DNA of 64,000 nt from Chaetoderma sp. LZ-2023a (GCA_034401795.1 CM067370.1:59994369-60058368); one strand, 5' to 3'. Shown: positions 36,100 through 46,989, numbered from the stretch's first letter. Program-made: numbers and translations. Notes: a model not told the origin generated them from the letters alone.

Positions 36100-36257
36100 A
36101 ATGGTCTTCGGCTTTTTTAGATAAAATTGTAATATTTCTAAAAAAGAAAGCTGCTGCACTCTGATCCTTTAAATAAAAAGAGGTGAAAGTGGACTCAGAT
36201 TTCCAACCTGCGACCTGCATGACTTCGTCAAGAGAACAACCAGCGAAAAGAGCGAAG
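36100..36257 (-). pseudogene. E2 tyrosine recombinase, C-terminal fragment
   Basis: The minus strand encodes ALFAGCSLDEVMQVAGWKSE followed by STFTSFYLKDQS, the final recombinase box: Trp in the third catalytic position and the nucleophilic Tyr in FYLKD. It is cut off from the rest of the gene (43355-44230) by the insertion of EN. Confidence 0.8.
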
Positions 36258-36435
36258 GAATGCAGGAAATGTCAATTTCCCTTTCTCCGAGATCTAACAA
36301 TACTCACCATTCTGTTACTTCTGATATACAGCTGGCCTTGACAGCGGCTCTAGGATTATAGACTTAGAAAGCTTTACCGACTCCTGGGAACCGGGTACTC
36401 GGCTCCCAACTGCCGAGTACCCGTTTACCATAGAG
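36258..36435. repeat. EN left inverted terminal repeat with hairpin
   Basis: Inverse of 43203-43354. It contains the hairpin CGGGTACTCGG - loop - CCGAGTACCCG (36392-36423, 11 bp stem, 10 nt loop). Confidence 0.85.
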
Positions 36436-36511
36436 CTCATATTGTTTGCATAGCCACCAAACAAGAGAAAACTATGGCTTGCCTCCGTGGGGCTGGGAGG
36501 CTGGGTCCGTA

Positions 36512-36625
36512 ACAGAATGGGGAGTATTGTTAGATCTCGGAGAAAGGGAAATTGACATTTCCTTCATTCTCCTTCGATCAATACTCACCATTCTGTTACT
36601 TCTGATATACACCAGATTTGATCAG
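36512..36625. repeat. EN internal complementary region
   Basis: GTAACAGAATGGGGAGTATTG...GAAATTGACATTTCCT complements the left terminus. It is followed directly by TCCTTCGATCAATACTCACC, the complement of the right terminus. This fused arrangement is the DIRS signature. Confidence 0.8.
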
Positions 36626-37109
36626 TAACCTGGTGGGAAGGGGCAAGCCATAAATGCTAATTTTGCCCCTTGGAGAAAGATTTTAGACTTCAAACTTGAC
36701 TAACGGAGAACTAAAAGGACTGTCAAGTTCACGGAACCGAATCACATTCGCGTCACAGCCCCCCCCCCCTTTTCCTCCTAAGAAAAGGGAGAGAACTAAC
36801 GAACATGAATCTCGCCTGAAAACACCAATATGCCAAGAGGGTTAACTACTCCCTGCATATTCCATGTATTAGCCTGGGAATGAGCATGAATATATAAAAT
36901 GAATGAACATGATACATATACATAATACAAAAAACTCTCACTTATTGAATTACCTTATGATAACAGGACTTCAGACGTACCGCCTCCAACCATTCACCGG
37001 TTCGGCCATCAGTGACACAATCTGGTTGACATCCTCTCGCCTGACCATGCCTGCTTTAGGTTCTTTTCTTACCGAAGTGAAAAAAGGGGAAAAGCAGTGT
37101 GGTCACTAA
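36626..37109. other. EN 3' untranslated region
   Basis: Lies between the internal complementary region and the recombinase stop; contains an oligo-C run near 36760. No coding frame supported. Confidence 0.5.
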
Positions 37110-37883
37110 CTATCGTTTCAAAACAGCTAAAGCGAGTGGATTGGCTGAGTCTGACACATCCCTCATATAGTAATCCGTAAATGAGGACTCACAGTGCCAT
37201 TGTGCAACGGCCATGATGTCCTCTAACGGAACACCATTGTAAAGGGCGGTCGAGGCGGCTATTCCTCTGACATCGTGTGCCCTTACGCCCTGCATCTGGT
37301 GCCCAGTCGCCATCTCGTGAGTAGTCTGAATGCATTCGACCACCCAACGAGAGATAGTATCCATGGATGCGGCGCCATAAGGCTTTTTATGGCAGATCCA
37401 CAGATGTCTATCGTTCGACCGTAACGAGTCAGTCCATTTCTTGTACTTAGTCAAAGCACGGACCGAGCACCAGACACTGGCATCACGATCAAACCTAGTT
37501 AACTTCGGTATAATGATCGGTTTGCCGGGATATCTCAAAGATTGGTTCTTTGACATAAACTCTGCTCTTGGCAGAAGACGCAGACCTTCTCCAGAAACAA
37601 TAAATCGGTTCCTCTCTGCCGAAAGCGCATGGATCTCACTGCGCCTTCTAGCTGAGGAAGCTGCCAATAGAAAGACCGCCTTTAGAGTCAAATGCTTTAG
37701 ACTAGCCGAACGCAACGGTTCGAAAGGGTGCTTGGCCAGTACATTAAGCACTAAAGATAGACTCCAGGCTGGAATGACTACCGGTTGTCTCGGGCGGAGA
37801 TTGCTCATTCCCTTCAACATCACATTTAACTGGGCCACCTCTGGACTATCCCTGTTGGCTAGACAAGGGATAACTGATGCCAA
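37110..37883 (-). CDS. EN tyrosine recombinase catalytic domain
   Basis: A 257-codon frame with the tyrosine recombinase boxes: Arg81 in RRRSEIHAL, the H-x-x-R box at 203-206 (AHDVRG), Trp229-His230 (QWHCESSFTDYY) and the nucleophilic Tyr at 238 or 239. In DIRS elements this enzyme inserts the circular DNA intermediate. The amino-terminal DNA-binding part lies in another frame at about 37846-38140 (AARRRSTFKSYNNKVNRFAD), so a frameshift near 37870 separates the two halves. The catalytic half has no internal stop. No start codon context is claimed, because the protein should begin upstream in the shifted frame. Confidence 0.85.
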   Translation of the reverse strand: MASVIPCLANRDSPEVAQLNVMLKGMSNLRPRQPVVIPAWSLSLVLNVLAKHPFEPLRSASLKHLTLKAVFLLAASSARRRSEIHALSAERNRFIVSGEGLRLLPRAEFMSKNQSLRYPGKPIIIPKLTRFDRDASVWCSVRALTKYKKWTDSLRSNDRHLWICHKKPYGAASMDTISRWVVECIQTTHEMATGHQMQGVRAHDVRGIAASTALYNGVPLEDIMAVAQWHCESSFTDYYMRDVSDSANPLALAVLKR

Positions 37884-38140
37884 AGCTGACTTGTATCCAG
37901 CAACTGACGGGAGCTAGTCCTGAAAAGAACAGCTCACAGAGAAAGTCTGCTATTTGCTGAATAGTGGATTGAAAGGTATCAATACCCTTTTCCTCACACC
38001 AGTCTGCAAATCTATTAACCTTGTTGTTATATGACTTGAAGGTTGACCTCCTTCTCGCAGCCGCGATGAAATCAGCAGCCTGTCGAGAAAAGCCTTCCGA
38101 CGTGGAACGTTGTTTGACAACATCCACGCAGTCAATTTGA
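37846..38140 (-). pseudogene. EN recombinase N-terminal part, frameshifted
   Basis: The frame reading RQAADFIAAARRRSTFKSYN and then NRFADWCEEKG looks like the core-binding region of a DIRS recombinase. It runs out of frame with the catalytic half around 37870, where CWIQVSFGISYP in this frame matches the position of SVIPCLANRD in the other. It overlaps the pol 3' end in a different frame, which is normal for DIRS. Confidence 0.65.
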
Positions 38141-40242
38141 ACATTTCGGGACGCTCGTGTAGGAAGCGTCCCTTGGCCTGGGAGATTATGTTCAGAATCT
38201 CGGGCAACTGCACAGGATTTTCCACCAGCAGATCTAGAAGATCCGTGAACCACGCCCTGCTCGGCCAATACGGCGCTATTAGCAGGACGAGACACGGTTC
38301 CTCCCTGACCTTCACCAATACCTTCGGTAGAAGAATGGTGGGTGGGTACACGTAAGCGTGCATCCCTCTCCAGCTTATCGCCAGAGCGTCTGTATCGACG
38401 GCATTTGGATCTGGAATCGGCGAGACATATGTCATGATTTGAGCATTTTCCTTTGTGGCGAACAAGTCCACGTTGGATTTGCCCCAATGCTCGAAGATCC
38501 GTCGCAGAACCGGAGGGTTGAGGGACCATTCTGTTGGCAAGATTCTGTCTGCGAGACAAAGCATCCGCCAGAATGTTCAATCGGCCAGGAATATGAGCTG
38601 CTTTCAAAACAACCGAGTAATTCCTGCACCATTGAATCAAGTGCCACACCCTGATGCACAGGGTGGGCGACCTGGTCCCGCCTTGGCGATTTATATATGA
38701 TACTACTGTCGAATTGTCCGACCGTATCAATATCACCTTGCCCTTGATCATCGGAAGGAACTCTTCCAACGCCAGTTCCACTGCCATCATTTCCAACAGA
38801 TTGATATGCAGCTGACTCTCCGGGAGAGTCCATGTGCCCGAGACCTGGTGTTCTCCCAGGCAGGCACCCCACCCTTCCAGCGATGCATCCGTGTAGACGG
38901 ACAGCTGGGGGTGGGGTAGGTGCAGCGAAACCCCTAATAGGAGATTCTGACGCTGTTTCCACCAGAGAAGATGCGATATTATCGGCTCCAAAACTGGCAC
39001 CAGTTTTGACAGGGGTTCCGTTCTCTGTTTCCACAGAGACATCGGATACAACTGGATAGGCCTTCGCATTAGAGCAGCGTACGGGATAACCTGCTCCATG
39101 GAGACCATCATGCCCAGCATCTGAAGGAACCGCCTCGCCTGAATGTGGTTTCCCACTCAAAAACTCCTGAGGATGGCTAACAGAGACACCACTCTGGGCT
39201 CTGACGGGTAAACCCTGCCCTCCTCGAGGTCGAATCGCATCCCCAAATAAACGAAATGTTGAGTGGGCGTCAACTCGGATTTCTCCTCGTTGACTATCCA
39301 GCCTAGATCTGAAAGTAACTTCAGAGTCAGAGCAGTATCCACGTTCAACCTGGCTGCCGAGTCTGCCTTGAGCAGCCAGTCGTCTATGTAGGTGTGTAGC
39401 GCCACGTTCTCTTTTCTGAGAAATGCTGTCACCGCAAGGACCACTCTTGTGAAAACCCTCGGAGCTGTCGACAGGCCGAACGGGAGAACTGTAAACTCCC
39501 ATACTTGATTCTGAAACGCAAATCTCAGAAACCTGTGCCAACTCCGATTCATAGGAATGTGGAAATATGCATCTTTCAGATCGATCGATACACACCACAT
39601 TCCTTTCCTCAATCCCGCCATCACCGACCTCAGCGTTTCCATCTGGAACCGAGGCGTATGGATAAACCAATTTAATGGCCTGAGATTGAGTATGGGTCTC
39701 CATCCCCCTGGGCTCTTGGGGACAAGGAACATGTTTGAATAGAAGCCTGGAGTGTTTCAGTTTGCTGGTTTTATTGCTCCCTTCAGAAGCAAACCCGACA
39801 CTTCCTTTTGAACGGCTTCTAACTTGTCTGGCTCCCTTGGTACGGGTGTACAGACAGGTGCCAAAGACAGATTTTGTGGTGGAAAGTCCCACCACTCCGG
39901 CATGTAACCCTGGGATAACCATCCCAGGACCAGACTGTCTGACGTCACACCTCGACGAAACGCATGAGCCTTCCACCCACCATAGACGCCTCGACGTCTA
40001 ACGGGGTTGTCCGGCTCGCAGTTCGCCCCCCCCCCCCCCCCCTTTCTTAACGAGAGAGAGTGAGAACCATTTTGTTCTAGGCACGACGGGTATAACTGGC
40101 ACCGCTGTTCCTGTTGCACAGGCGCGGTCCAAGCGGATATGAAGGGAGCTTTCGTACCCTCAGGTACGCTTCGGCCCCTTCTGTCCGCCCTTTGAGGCCT
40201 TACCCTTACCCTTCCCGCCCCTAGGGCAGTCAGGAGCAACAT
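37950..40242 (-). pseudogene. EN pol: reverse transcriptase, RNase H, methylase-like tail
   Basis: The RT core at 39157-39732 has SIDLKDAYFHIP, LPFGLSTAP and the catalytic YIDDWL (residues 115-120 of that segment). RNase H follows in the same frame, with VYTDAS (Asp90), LLEMMA (Glu122), RSDNST (Asp147) and ADALSR (Asp198). The tail at 37950-38564 is in another frame: VDLFATKENAQ, YVYPPTILLP and APYWPSRAWF, the DIRS methylase-like region. Disruptions are TGA at 39757-39759, TGA at 39157-39159 and a frameshift near 38565. The frame upstream of the first TGA runs to 40242 and overlaps the gag end. It includes a long oligo-C/G run at about 40026-40046. Confidence 0.85.
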
Positions 40243-42268
40243 TGGGGAGGATAGGCGGCTCTACAACCTTCCTGGGCTTCTTCGCCGGCGGCGGCTCTGA
40301 AAACCCAGCTGAAGCAGAAGTCGCAACAGGCCTGGCTTTCGCCTTGCCCTTATGCTTCTTCTGCTTCTTTGAAGGCTGTCCCGTTAGCGGTTTCCCCACA
40401 GCCCCTAGTGCGTGCGCTTGCCGCACTAGCTCTAGCTGTAGGTTTACCGCTAACCGATTTTGCGCGATACTGGCGGTGTCCTCTAAGATGGCCCGCGCTT
40501 GGCCACCGAAGATGCTAGGCCCTGACAGGGGCGTCCCAAGAAGACGCTCCCTGACTGCCGTAGCCGGACGCATATGGTCAATGACCATTTGCCTCCTGGA
40601 CTTCGTCACTCGCGCTTGCACCCTTGCCAATGCATCCATTGACAGCACCAAGTCGTCATTAACACATGAAAGCGCCACAGGTGGCACAGGGTGGCCTGCC
40701 CCCGCTTCAGCCCACACCGACTGAAGGAGACGATAAGAGTGGTTGACAGCACTCATAGCTGCCCTCACACCCTCATCACATAGGGACAGGACTTCTTCCT
40801 GGTGTACTTGGGATTTATCCACTAGTGCCGGACCGGGGCCACCCGACCCGGCACTCTGGACTCCCAATACCCATCGGTCATCCTCCGTGACCGACGGGAC
40901 TACACCATACCTGTCGTATTCCCCCCGCGGAATACAACATCTTGCCCGCACCTCCCTGGAGGCCGCAGGGAGCTGACCCTTGGTCATTAGTTGTTTGCTA
41001 TAAATAGCATCCAACAAATCTATGAACCGTGGATCCAGTCCCACTGACTGGATCCGGGCCGCGGGCAAAATCCCCGTCCTAATCGACGCAACCGACGGAC
41101 GGGGCGCATCTTCATCGGCCGTGGCCGAAACCACAGACGGGTCAACCCTGGCTAGCCATGCCAGAGCATCCGACCAATCTACCTCCGACGAAGACACCCC
41201 CGCAAACACGTCACCCGTTGACGTGCTCACGGGTCTGCCAGCCACGGCCTCCCGGCAAGGAGCCACAGCTGACATGCCAGGCACTCCGCTACCACACGGT
41301 TCCGCCGCCACCCCATGGAACACTCCGGTCCATGGGGTAGGTCCGCACGGAAAACCGTATGGACCCGTAACAGTCGCGGAACCGTAGCCGGACACGGGCG
41401 CCAACGGCACCCCCCGTCCGGCTGCCGGACCAGGCGAGATAGGTGAGTACCACGCCTGGCCCGCCACACCCGTTCCCGTGACGGCTGGTGACAAACCAAG
41501 CCGCCCGGAACCGGTGCACGGTAACGGATTGGCCTCAGCCGCAGGCGGAGCCGCTGACCTGGCTTGCGCCAAACCAGACAAATGGAGGCCGGTTCCGTCC
41601 AGGACGGAATCAACCTCCATATTCTCCACCTGCGGCTTCACGGGCCGCAGCAACCTCTCCTCCTCTTCAGACTCCGAAGAGCCGTCCCTAGACGAGTCAA
41701 CCGTGGAGCCGTCCTGGCGGACGGCTCCCACACCTGACGGACCGGCCACCGCTACTGGACCACCTGGAGGTGGCCGCAGAGAGACAGAACCCGTCTGGCC
41801 GAAGCCAGACGGGACTGCCAGGGGGCCGTACGAGACGGCCCCCTCGGTAACCAGTCCAGAATCCTGCCCGAGGACAGGATCCGTACCAGGCATGGGGAGA
41901 AACTGCCCCCCAACCTTTGGTAGCAGGGACGACACCAGCGTGGGCAGAACGCTATGCAGAAAACCCTGCATAGCCGGACCAAACCACGCCGGGGGTGCCA
42001 TCTCCGCCACCTCCAGCTGGGGACGTGGAGCACCCCCACCGGCCGAACCGGGCGCTCCACGATTTCATCTCGGACCGCCTGACCCCGCGTCAGACCCAGC
42101 CAAGTCCTTCTGGGCAAGGAACTTAACCATCATTTCGACGGACCACACTGCACAAACATTACACCTATGATCTATATTACACAGGGAACACCTAAAACAA
42201 GCATGGTCCTTGAACATTACACGGACAAACTTATGACATTCGTCACATGATGGCGGGGCTGGCTTGGC
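40160..42268 (-). pseudogene. EN gag-like ORF with Cys-rich amino end
   Basis: A 616-codon frame (40160-42010) rich in Pro, Gly, Ser and Val, ending in a Lys-rich tail (KKQKKHKGKAKARP and GKGKASKGGQKG), like a nucleic-acid-binding Gag. The same frame continues upstream through one TGA (42065-42067) to a Cys/His cluster (42080-42268): CDECH...CFRCSLC...HRCNVC, a probable zinc-binding fold. The cluster begins right after CTTATTTTATAG, a 3' splice site, so the gag message is probably spliced. The TGA likely reflects decay of CGA or TGG. Confidence 0.75.
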
Positions 42269-43202
42269 CTATAAAATAAGCACAAACCTACAATAAACAA
42301 GCGGAACGAGACCCGGATGGAAGGCAGACAATTAATTTTCAAATAATTTTGACTCATAAATTAACCGTAACCTCCCCGCACCCCACCCCGCCACGTTACA
42401 ACAACGATCGCATTGATTATGACGACAAGAACGCGGCGGGCATCAAACACACCCATATTAGATCCTCCAGGATGTGTAACGGCTCCAGGAATCATATCGC
42501 ATAGCATTCGGGGTATATTTACTAATCAATATAAATTATACTCCTAACGAAAGCAGCACGATATGTGAAGAAAACAACAAAATGTATAACAAACTGCTGT
42601 ATCACACGGTAAAACCGCAGACCACGCATCTACTCAAGAATTTTGAAACCATCGATCATTGCAAACCGATCGTAATCGCACGTAAACTTGATCATTCTAA
42701 AGTTTCCGGTACCATTTTTAGTACGCAGCACCCAGAACAAGATGCGCGAATTAATGAAAAATTTTTCTTCACATAAACATCTGAGCGACCGGGTGCGACG
42801 TCACCCGCTCGGATTCTACGGAGAACGACGTCAGCCGATATTCGTGTTAGAAATACCATAGCAAACACCTATTTTCATATCTGCCGATCGCCTGTTGGGG
42901 TTTAAAGAAGGCGATCGTCTGGCATATATCGTTGTTAGCACACGTCCCAGATTCTATGGGGTCAGAAATTGGAACATGCGACACAACGAAATTTAGAGAC
43001 CTAAGTCTTTTAACTATGGATAATAAAGAACGATACAACCTGGTTATCTTCAGCGGTATGCTCCATAGTCCTTAGTTAATCCTTTCACGAACACACAAAC
43101 TATCACAAATTAAAGACTTAGATCTTTTGTTTCACAAAAAAACCACTAAAATCCTTAATGCAAAAAGCATGTATTGCTCTTGTTGCTATGCAAACAAGAA
43201 TG
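42269..43202. other. EN 5' leader and probable intron
   Basis: No coding frame supported. Two TGACGTC-type motifs near 42800-42835 may be promoter or enhancer elements of the minus-strand element. Confidence 0.45.
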
Positions 43203-43354
43203 TGCTCTATGGTAAACGGGTACTCGGCAGTTGGGAGCCGAGTACCCGGTTCCCAGGAGTCGGTAAAGCTTTCTAAGTCTATAATCCTAGAGCCGCTGTC
43301 AAGGCCAGCTGTATATCAGAAGTAACAGAATGGTGAGTATTGATCGAAGGAGAA
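43203..43354. repeat. EN right inverted terminal repeat with hairpin
   Basis: Inverse of 36258-36435, including the CGGGTACTCGG / CCGAGTACCCG hairpin at about 43217-43249. Confidence 0.85.
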
Positions 43355-44235
43355 GTAGCCATTCCTCTGACATCATGAGCTTTAATGTGAGAAAGATTAA
43401 TTTGCTCCGGAGAAGCAATATCGTAACAAATTTTGATGGTCTTACAAATCCATCTAGCAATCGTAGTCTTAGAGACTGGTTTGACTACCTCCTCCGCATA
43501 CGGAACCTATAAATGAGACGGATCAGATCTTTTAAAATCGGTTCGTTGTTTATAAACCTTCAATGCCCTAACAGGACACCAGTATTTATCGGAAGGCGAA
43601 CATGACGATAAAGATTTAAAAAATAATCGGTTTAGCAGGGAAACGGTTAGACTGAGATTTTGATAAAAAAATCCCTTCTGGGATATAAGACTAAACCATC
43701 CCCAGATACGATAAATCTGTCCTTTTCGGCTGAAAGAGCATGAATTTCTAAGCATCGTCTGGCAGACAGCAGCAACAAGAAAAACAGCCATAAGAGTTAA
43801 AAGTTTAAGATTAATAGAATCCAAAGGCTCAAAATGGCGACCTGCTAATACCTGAAGAACCAGAGCCAGATTCCAGGAAGGCAAAGGCTTAGCTACTGGT
43901 GGACGAATATTACCCAATCCTCTGATAAAACCGTTACGAATTTTGTGTCCTTAACATCAACATTTAATAGACAACGAAGAGAAGATGGTAAAGAAAATCT
44001 ATAACCCCTAACAGTGTTAGCAGATAACTGTAAAGAATCAAAGAGATGAGATAAAAAGTCTAACTCCTGGGGAATAGAAACAGAATCGGGCACGAGATCA
44101 TGAACTGCACACCATTCTCTAAAAATTTTAAGTCGACCCTTGTAAACTCATCGGGTCGACTCCCTCCTGGCAGAATCAATAATTTCCTGAGATCTAGAAG
44201 AAACTTTGACCTCATGCTTGAAATCTTCCAAACAC
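43355..44235 (-). pseudogene. E2 tyrosine recombinase, N-terminal and core part
   Basis: Reading from 44235: RSQEIIDSARRESTR, a TGA, VYKGRLKIFREWC, then VPDSVSIPQELDFLSHLFDS (core-binding domain). After a frameshift near 43900 come PLPSWNLALVLQVL, an RH(S)FS segment, CPVRALKVYK and finally KAHDVRGM next to the EN junction. The HxxR box is intact; the Tyr box lies beyond EN at 36100-36257. The start of the gene overlaps pol in another frame. Confidence 0.75.
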
Positions 44236-45898
44236 ACAGGCTGAAGATTTCTGGATTTGGATGAAGACACCTTCCCCTTATTTGAGAAAGAAGATCTGGG
44301 GAGACTGGAAGACGTGGGAAATCTACCAGAAGATCTAGAAGATCCACAAACCAAATCCGTTTGGGCCAAAAGGGAGCAATCAGAAGAAATGGTCCCTGAC
44401 CTTCTTCAAAACCAAAGGAATCAGGATCATTGGAGGGAATGCATAAGCGAACATTCCTGTCCAGGACTGCGACAGGGCGTCCACTGCCAGCGCCTGACTG
44501 GCCGGAAAAGGAGGCATGAAAGAGGAGATCTGGGTACTAAAACAAGTCGCAAACAGATCTACATGGGAACGATCCATGAGCTTGAAAATCACTCTGGCAA
44601 CCGACCTCTTTAACTGCCACTCTGTGTGGGGGAATTTGCTGGGGTGTGACAGCTGGTCCGCAAGAAAATTCAGACTGCCTGGGACATAAGACAATAGAAA
44701 AATCTGATGCTTGCGGCACCACAAGAGGAGGTTCCAAACCTCCATACAAAGGAGAGAGGATCTCATTCCCCCCTGTTTGTTGATGTAGGAGCCTACCATC
44801 AAGATTTTGGACCGTACTAAAAGATCCGACCAAGCCAGGAGAGCCTTTCTGACAGCCCATAGCTCCAGAATATTGATGTGAGCTGTCGACTCCTCCAGAG
44901 ACCAAAGGCCTGTAACCGACAGAGTCCCATCCCCTCCCCAACCCTCATGAGAACCGTCTGTAAAAATAATCAACTGAGGGGAAGACTTGATTAGAGGGAC
45001 ACCCCTCAGAAGCAAAGAACGGCCCTTCCAAAATTCTAGATGAGGGAATAAGTGATCTTTCATAGGAATCTGGAGATAAATGGAGTGGATTGACTGCTTC
45101 CAAAGAGACATTAGATACATTTGAAAAGGTCTTCTCATCAGCGCCGCCCAAGGAATAACATTTTCTACGCTGACCATCAAGCCTATTATTCTCAAGAATC
45201 TTGCGCTGACTGAGGGCACAGTTGACAGAATGTCCATCGCTACTAAAATAGCCTATACTCTTGGATCCGATGGAAAGACTAAGCCCTGAGCCAGATCGAA
45301 AGCAACACCTAGATGCGTGAAGACATTAGAGGGAACTAGGCTTGATTTCTCTAGATTTAGAATCCAACCTAGCGTGCATGCAAGACTGCAGACCTCTAAG
45401 GTGACCCTTGAAAGAATTGAGGAAGAATTTGCTTTTATTAACCAATCGTCTATATAAACGTGAATATGGATAGAACAACGGTGCAGGATTCCTACCACGG
45501 CTGAAACCAGATGAGTGAAGAAAAAAGGGGCCATGGTCAGGCCGAAGGGCATGGCTCGGAACTGCCATACCAGACCCTTGTAAGCCAATCTCATGAATTT
45601 TCGAAAAGACGGATGGATAAGGACATGGATGGAAGAAGGCGTCCTTTAGATCTATGGAGGAAGTCCACATGTCTGGATCTAGACTGGCAATGTTATGGGA
45701 GATGGTCTCCTTTTTGAACTTTGGGATTAGGATAAGAAGATTCATTTTCTTTAGATTGAAGATTGGACGCCAACCTCCGGTCATTTTTGGAACTAAAAAA
45801 ATGGTTGAGTAGAAGCCCGGGTCAATACTCCAAAAAGGAACCTCTTCTATGGCCTTCTTTACGATCATGGAATCCAACTCCTCCTCCAAAGCCGCCAA
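44060..45898 (-). pseudogene. E2 pol: reverse transcriptase, RNase H, methylase-like tail
   Basis: The RT amino part (45326-45898) has FLVPKMTGGWRPIFNL and SSIDLKDAFF. After a frameshift, 45253-45594 has MPFGLTMAPFFF and VYIDDWLIKA. A single TAG at about 45253 interrupts the line (E3 has Glu there). 44380-45237 then gives RNase H: IIFTDGSHEGW, INILELWAV, a damaged third box, and LADQLS. This is followed by the methylase-like tail VDLFATCF and FAYAFPPMILIPLVLKK. 44060-44347 continues with DLLDLLVDFP. Few lesions; one of the better-preserved family-A pol genes here. Confidence 0.8.
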
Positions 45899-46236
45899 CT
45901 TCTCCAGATTTGAAGGAACTGGAGTCCACTTGGGGATAAGAGAAAGAGGAGGATGACCGATCCAAGAGGGCGTATACTCTCTTCACAGAAAATTTAGAAA
46001 TAGAAATCTGAACCTGAAGATCTCTAGAGGCCCTCAAACGTTCAGACTCAGATCCAATGAGATTAACAGAGGACTGGCCAAAAATATCCTGACCAAAAAG
46101 AGGAGCTAAGACAAGACTGCTCTTAAGCTGATCGGAAATATTCGCATCAGAAAGCCTTCTAGATCTTCTCTTAGAGGTAATAAAACCTAGAGATCGGAAG
46201 ACGGAGTTAAGGGCGCCTCTAGAAATATCTGCCAAG
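45822..46236 (-). pseudogene. E2 gag C-terminal fragment
   Basis: SRGALNSVFRSLGFITSKRR and DIFGQSSVNL match the E3 gag (SRGSLNSVCRSLGFITSKTR, DLFGWASPNI). The frame ends abruptly at 46236, where family-A similarity stops, so the rest of gag and the 5' terminal repeat are missing. Confidence 0.75.
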
Positions 46237-46439
46237 GGCCATAGTGCTCACGTAGCTTGTAAGGAACTGTAAACATGTTTAGATTAATTAATGCACAACA
46301 AGCATCATTGGTCGATCAGGCAACAATAACTGTTGCCATAGAGAGATGGCAATGGTCCTTATCATTATTGACCAATGCGGCAATCATCATTACCACTAAT
46401 ACAAAAAGAGCTACACAATATTGATTGTGCATAATACCA
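46237..46439. other. No gene recognised
   Basis: A short AT-rich stretch with inverted TTAATGCACAA / TTGTGCATAA near its ends (about 46286 and 46424), possibly a small MITE. Confidence 0.35.
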
Positions 46440-46713
46440 CGATATGAGGACAAATCAATGAATGAGAGCTATCAGAAGTAGTCATCCTATGAAGTGATCC
46501 GCTAAACAATCATGGAGTTATTGCCTGGAAATCAATTTTCAAGATGGCCGCCGGTGACTGGCGGCTAAATTGTATTTTGGATCATCTATAATTTCAATAG
46601 GTTTTTTCCTCAGACCTAGTCCTGTCATCCCATGAAGTTTCGAAGCGATCCGCTAAACAGAAATGTAGAAATCAATTTTCATGATGGCCACCAGTTAAAC
46701 GGTAATGGAGTAA
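46440..46713. mobile_element. Fragment of the 150 bp-unit element
   Basis: CAATGAATGAGAGCTATCAG, then two units with CAAGATGGCCGCC and CATGATGGCC. It joins the Penelope fragment at about 46713. Confidence 0.65.
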
Positions 46714-46989
46714 TGCCTTAAACAATATGCAGGAGAAACTAAACGGGAATTCCAGGTTCGCATCAAAGAACATATGAGGGACATTAAAAACAACAAAGAC
46801 ACGCCTGTAGCACAACATTTTAATCTCCCTAACCACGGACCCACAGATGTCAACCACAGAATCATCGAAGTGTTACGTCACGATCCTGAAAGCACGGAAG
46901 ACACAGCTTTCCGCAAGGACCGTGAAAAATTCTGGATCCATCAACTACATTGTATGGACGCAATGGGCATCAATCACGCTGATTGGTAA
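46714..46989 (+). pseudogene. Penelope-like element GIY-YIG endonuclease, C-terminal fragment
   Basis: The plus strand encodes CLKQYAGETKREFQVRIKEH, then VAQHFNLPNH, and ends DREKFWIHQLHCMDAMGIN - HADW followed by TAA. This is the pattern of the endonuclease at the end of Penelope-like polyproteins: the Y(V/A)GET core, R-x-x-x-H, a histidine near the middle (HFN), and a closing RE-x-(F/Y)WI-x-x-L-x-x-x-x-x-x-G-(L/I)N. No reverse transcriptase is present: similarity begins at the junction with the 150 bp-unit element, where a TAA sits just upstream. It is a truncated copy. Confidence 0.8.

Larger units (their letters stand above)
36258..43354 (-). mobile_element. DIRS-like retrotransposon EN, family B, nested in E2
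   Basis: A 7.1 kb element. Inverted terminal repeats lie at 36258-36435 and 43203-43354, with an internal complementary region at about 36512-36625. It carries three coding zones on the minus strand: gag, RT-RNase H-methylase-like, and tyrosine recombinase. GC content is clearly higher than in family A. Its junctions are readable because E3 keeps the uninterrupted target: E2 has GAGCGAAG on the left and GTAGCCATT on the right, against GAGCAAGCGGTAGCCAT in E3. No target duplication is visible, as expected for recombinase-driven insertion. It is inactivated by at least three in-frame TGA codons and frameshifts. Confidence 0.85.
35341..46236 (-). mobile_element. DIRS-like retrotransposon E2, family A (split by EN, 5' truncated)
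   Basis: Same family as E1, E3 and E4. The left terminal repeat lies at 35341-35680 (NRF-1 type site at 35607-35618) and the internal complementary region at 35723-35852. The end of the recombinase gene lies at 36100-36257. Family-B element EN then intervenes (36258-43354), and the recombinase resumes at 43355, followed by pol and part of gag. The element stops abruptly in gag at about 46236, so its 5' end is missing. Apart from EN, its pol is among the better preserved in the window. Confidence 0.85.

Noticed and set aside
38432..39976. 514-codon minus frame overlapping EN pol
   Set aside because: It is the alternative frame of the RT-RNase H coding DNA. The other frame carries all catalytic motifs, and the high GC content explains the openness.
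41478..42170. 230-codon plus frame opposite EN gag
   Set aside because: GC-rich antisense shadow of the gag frame; no motif.
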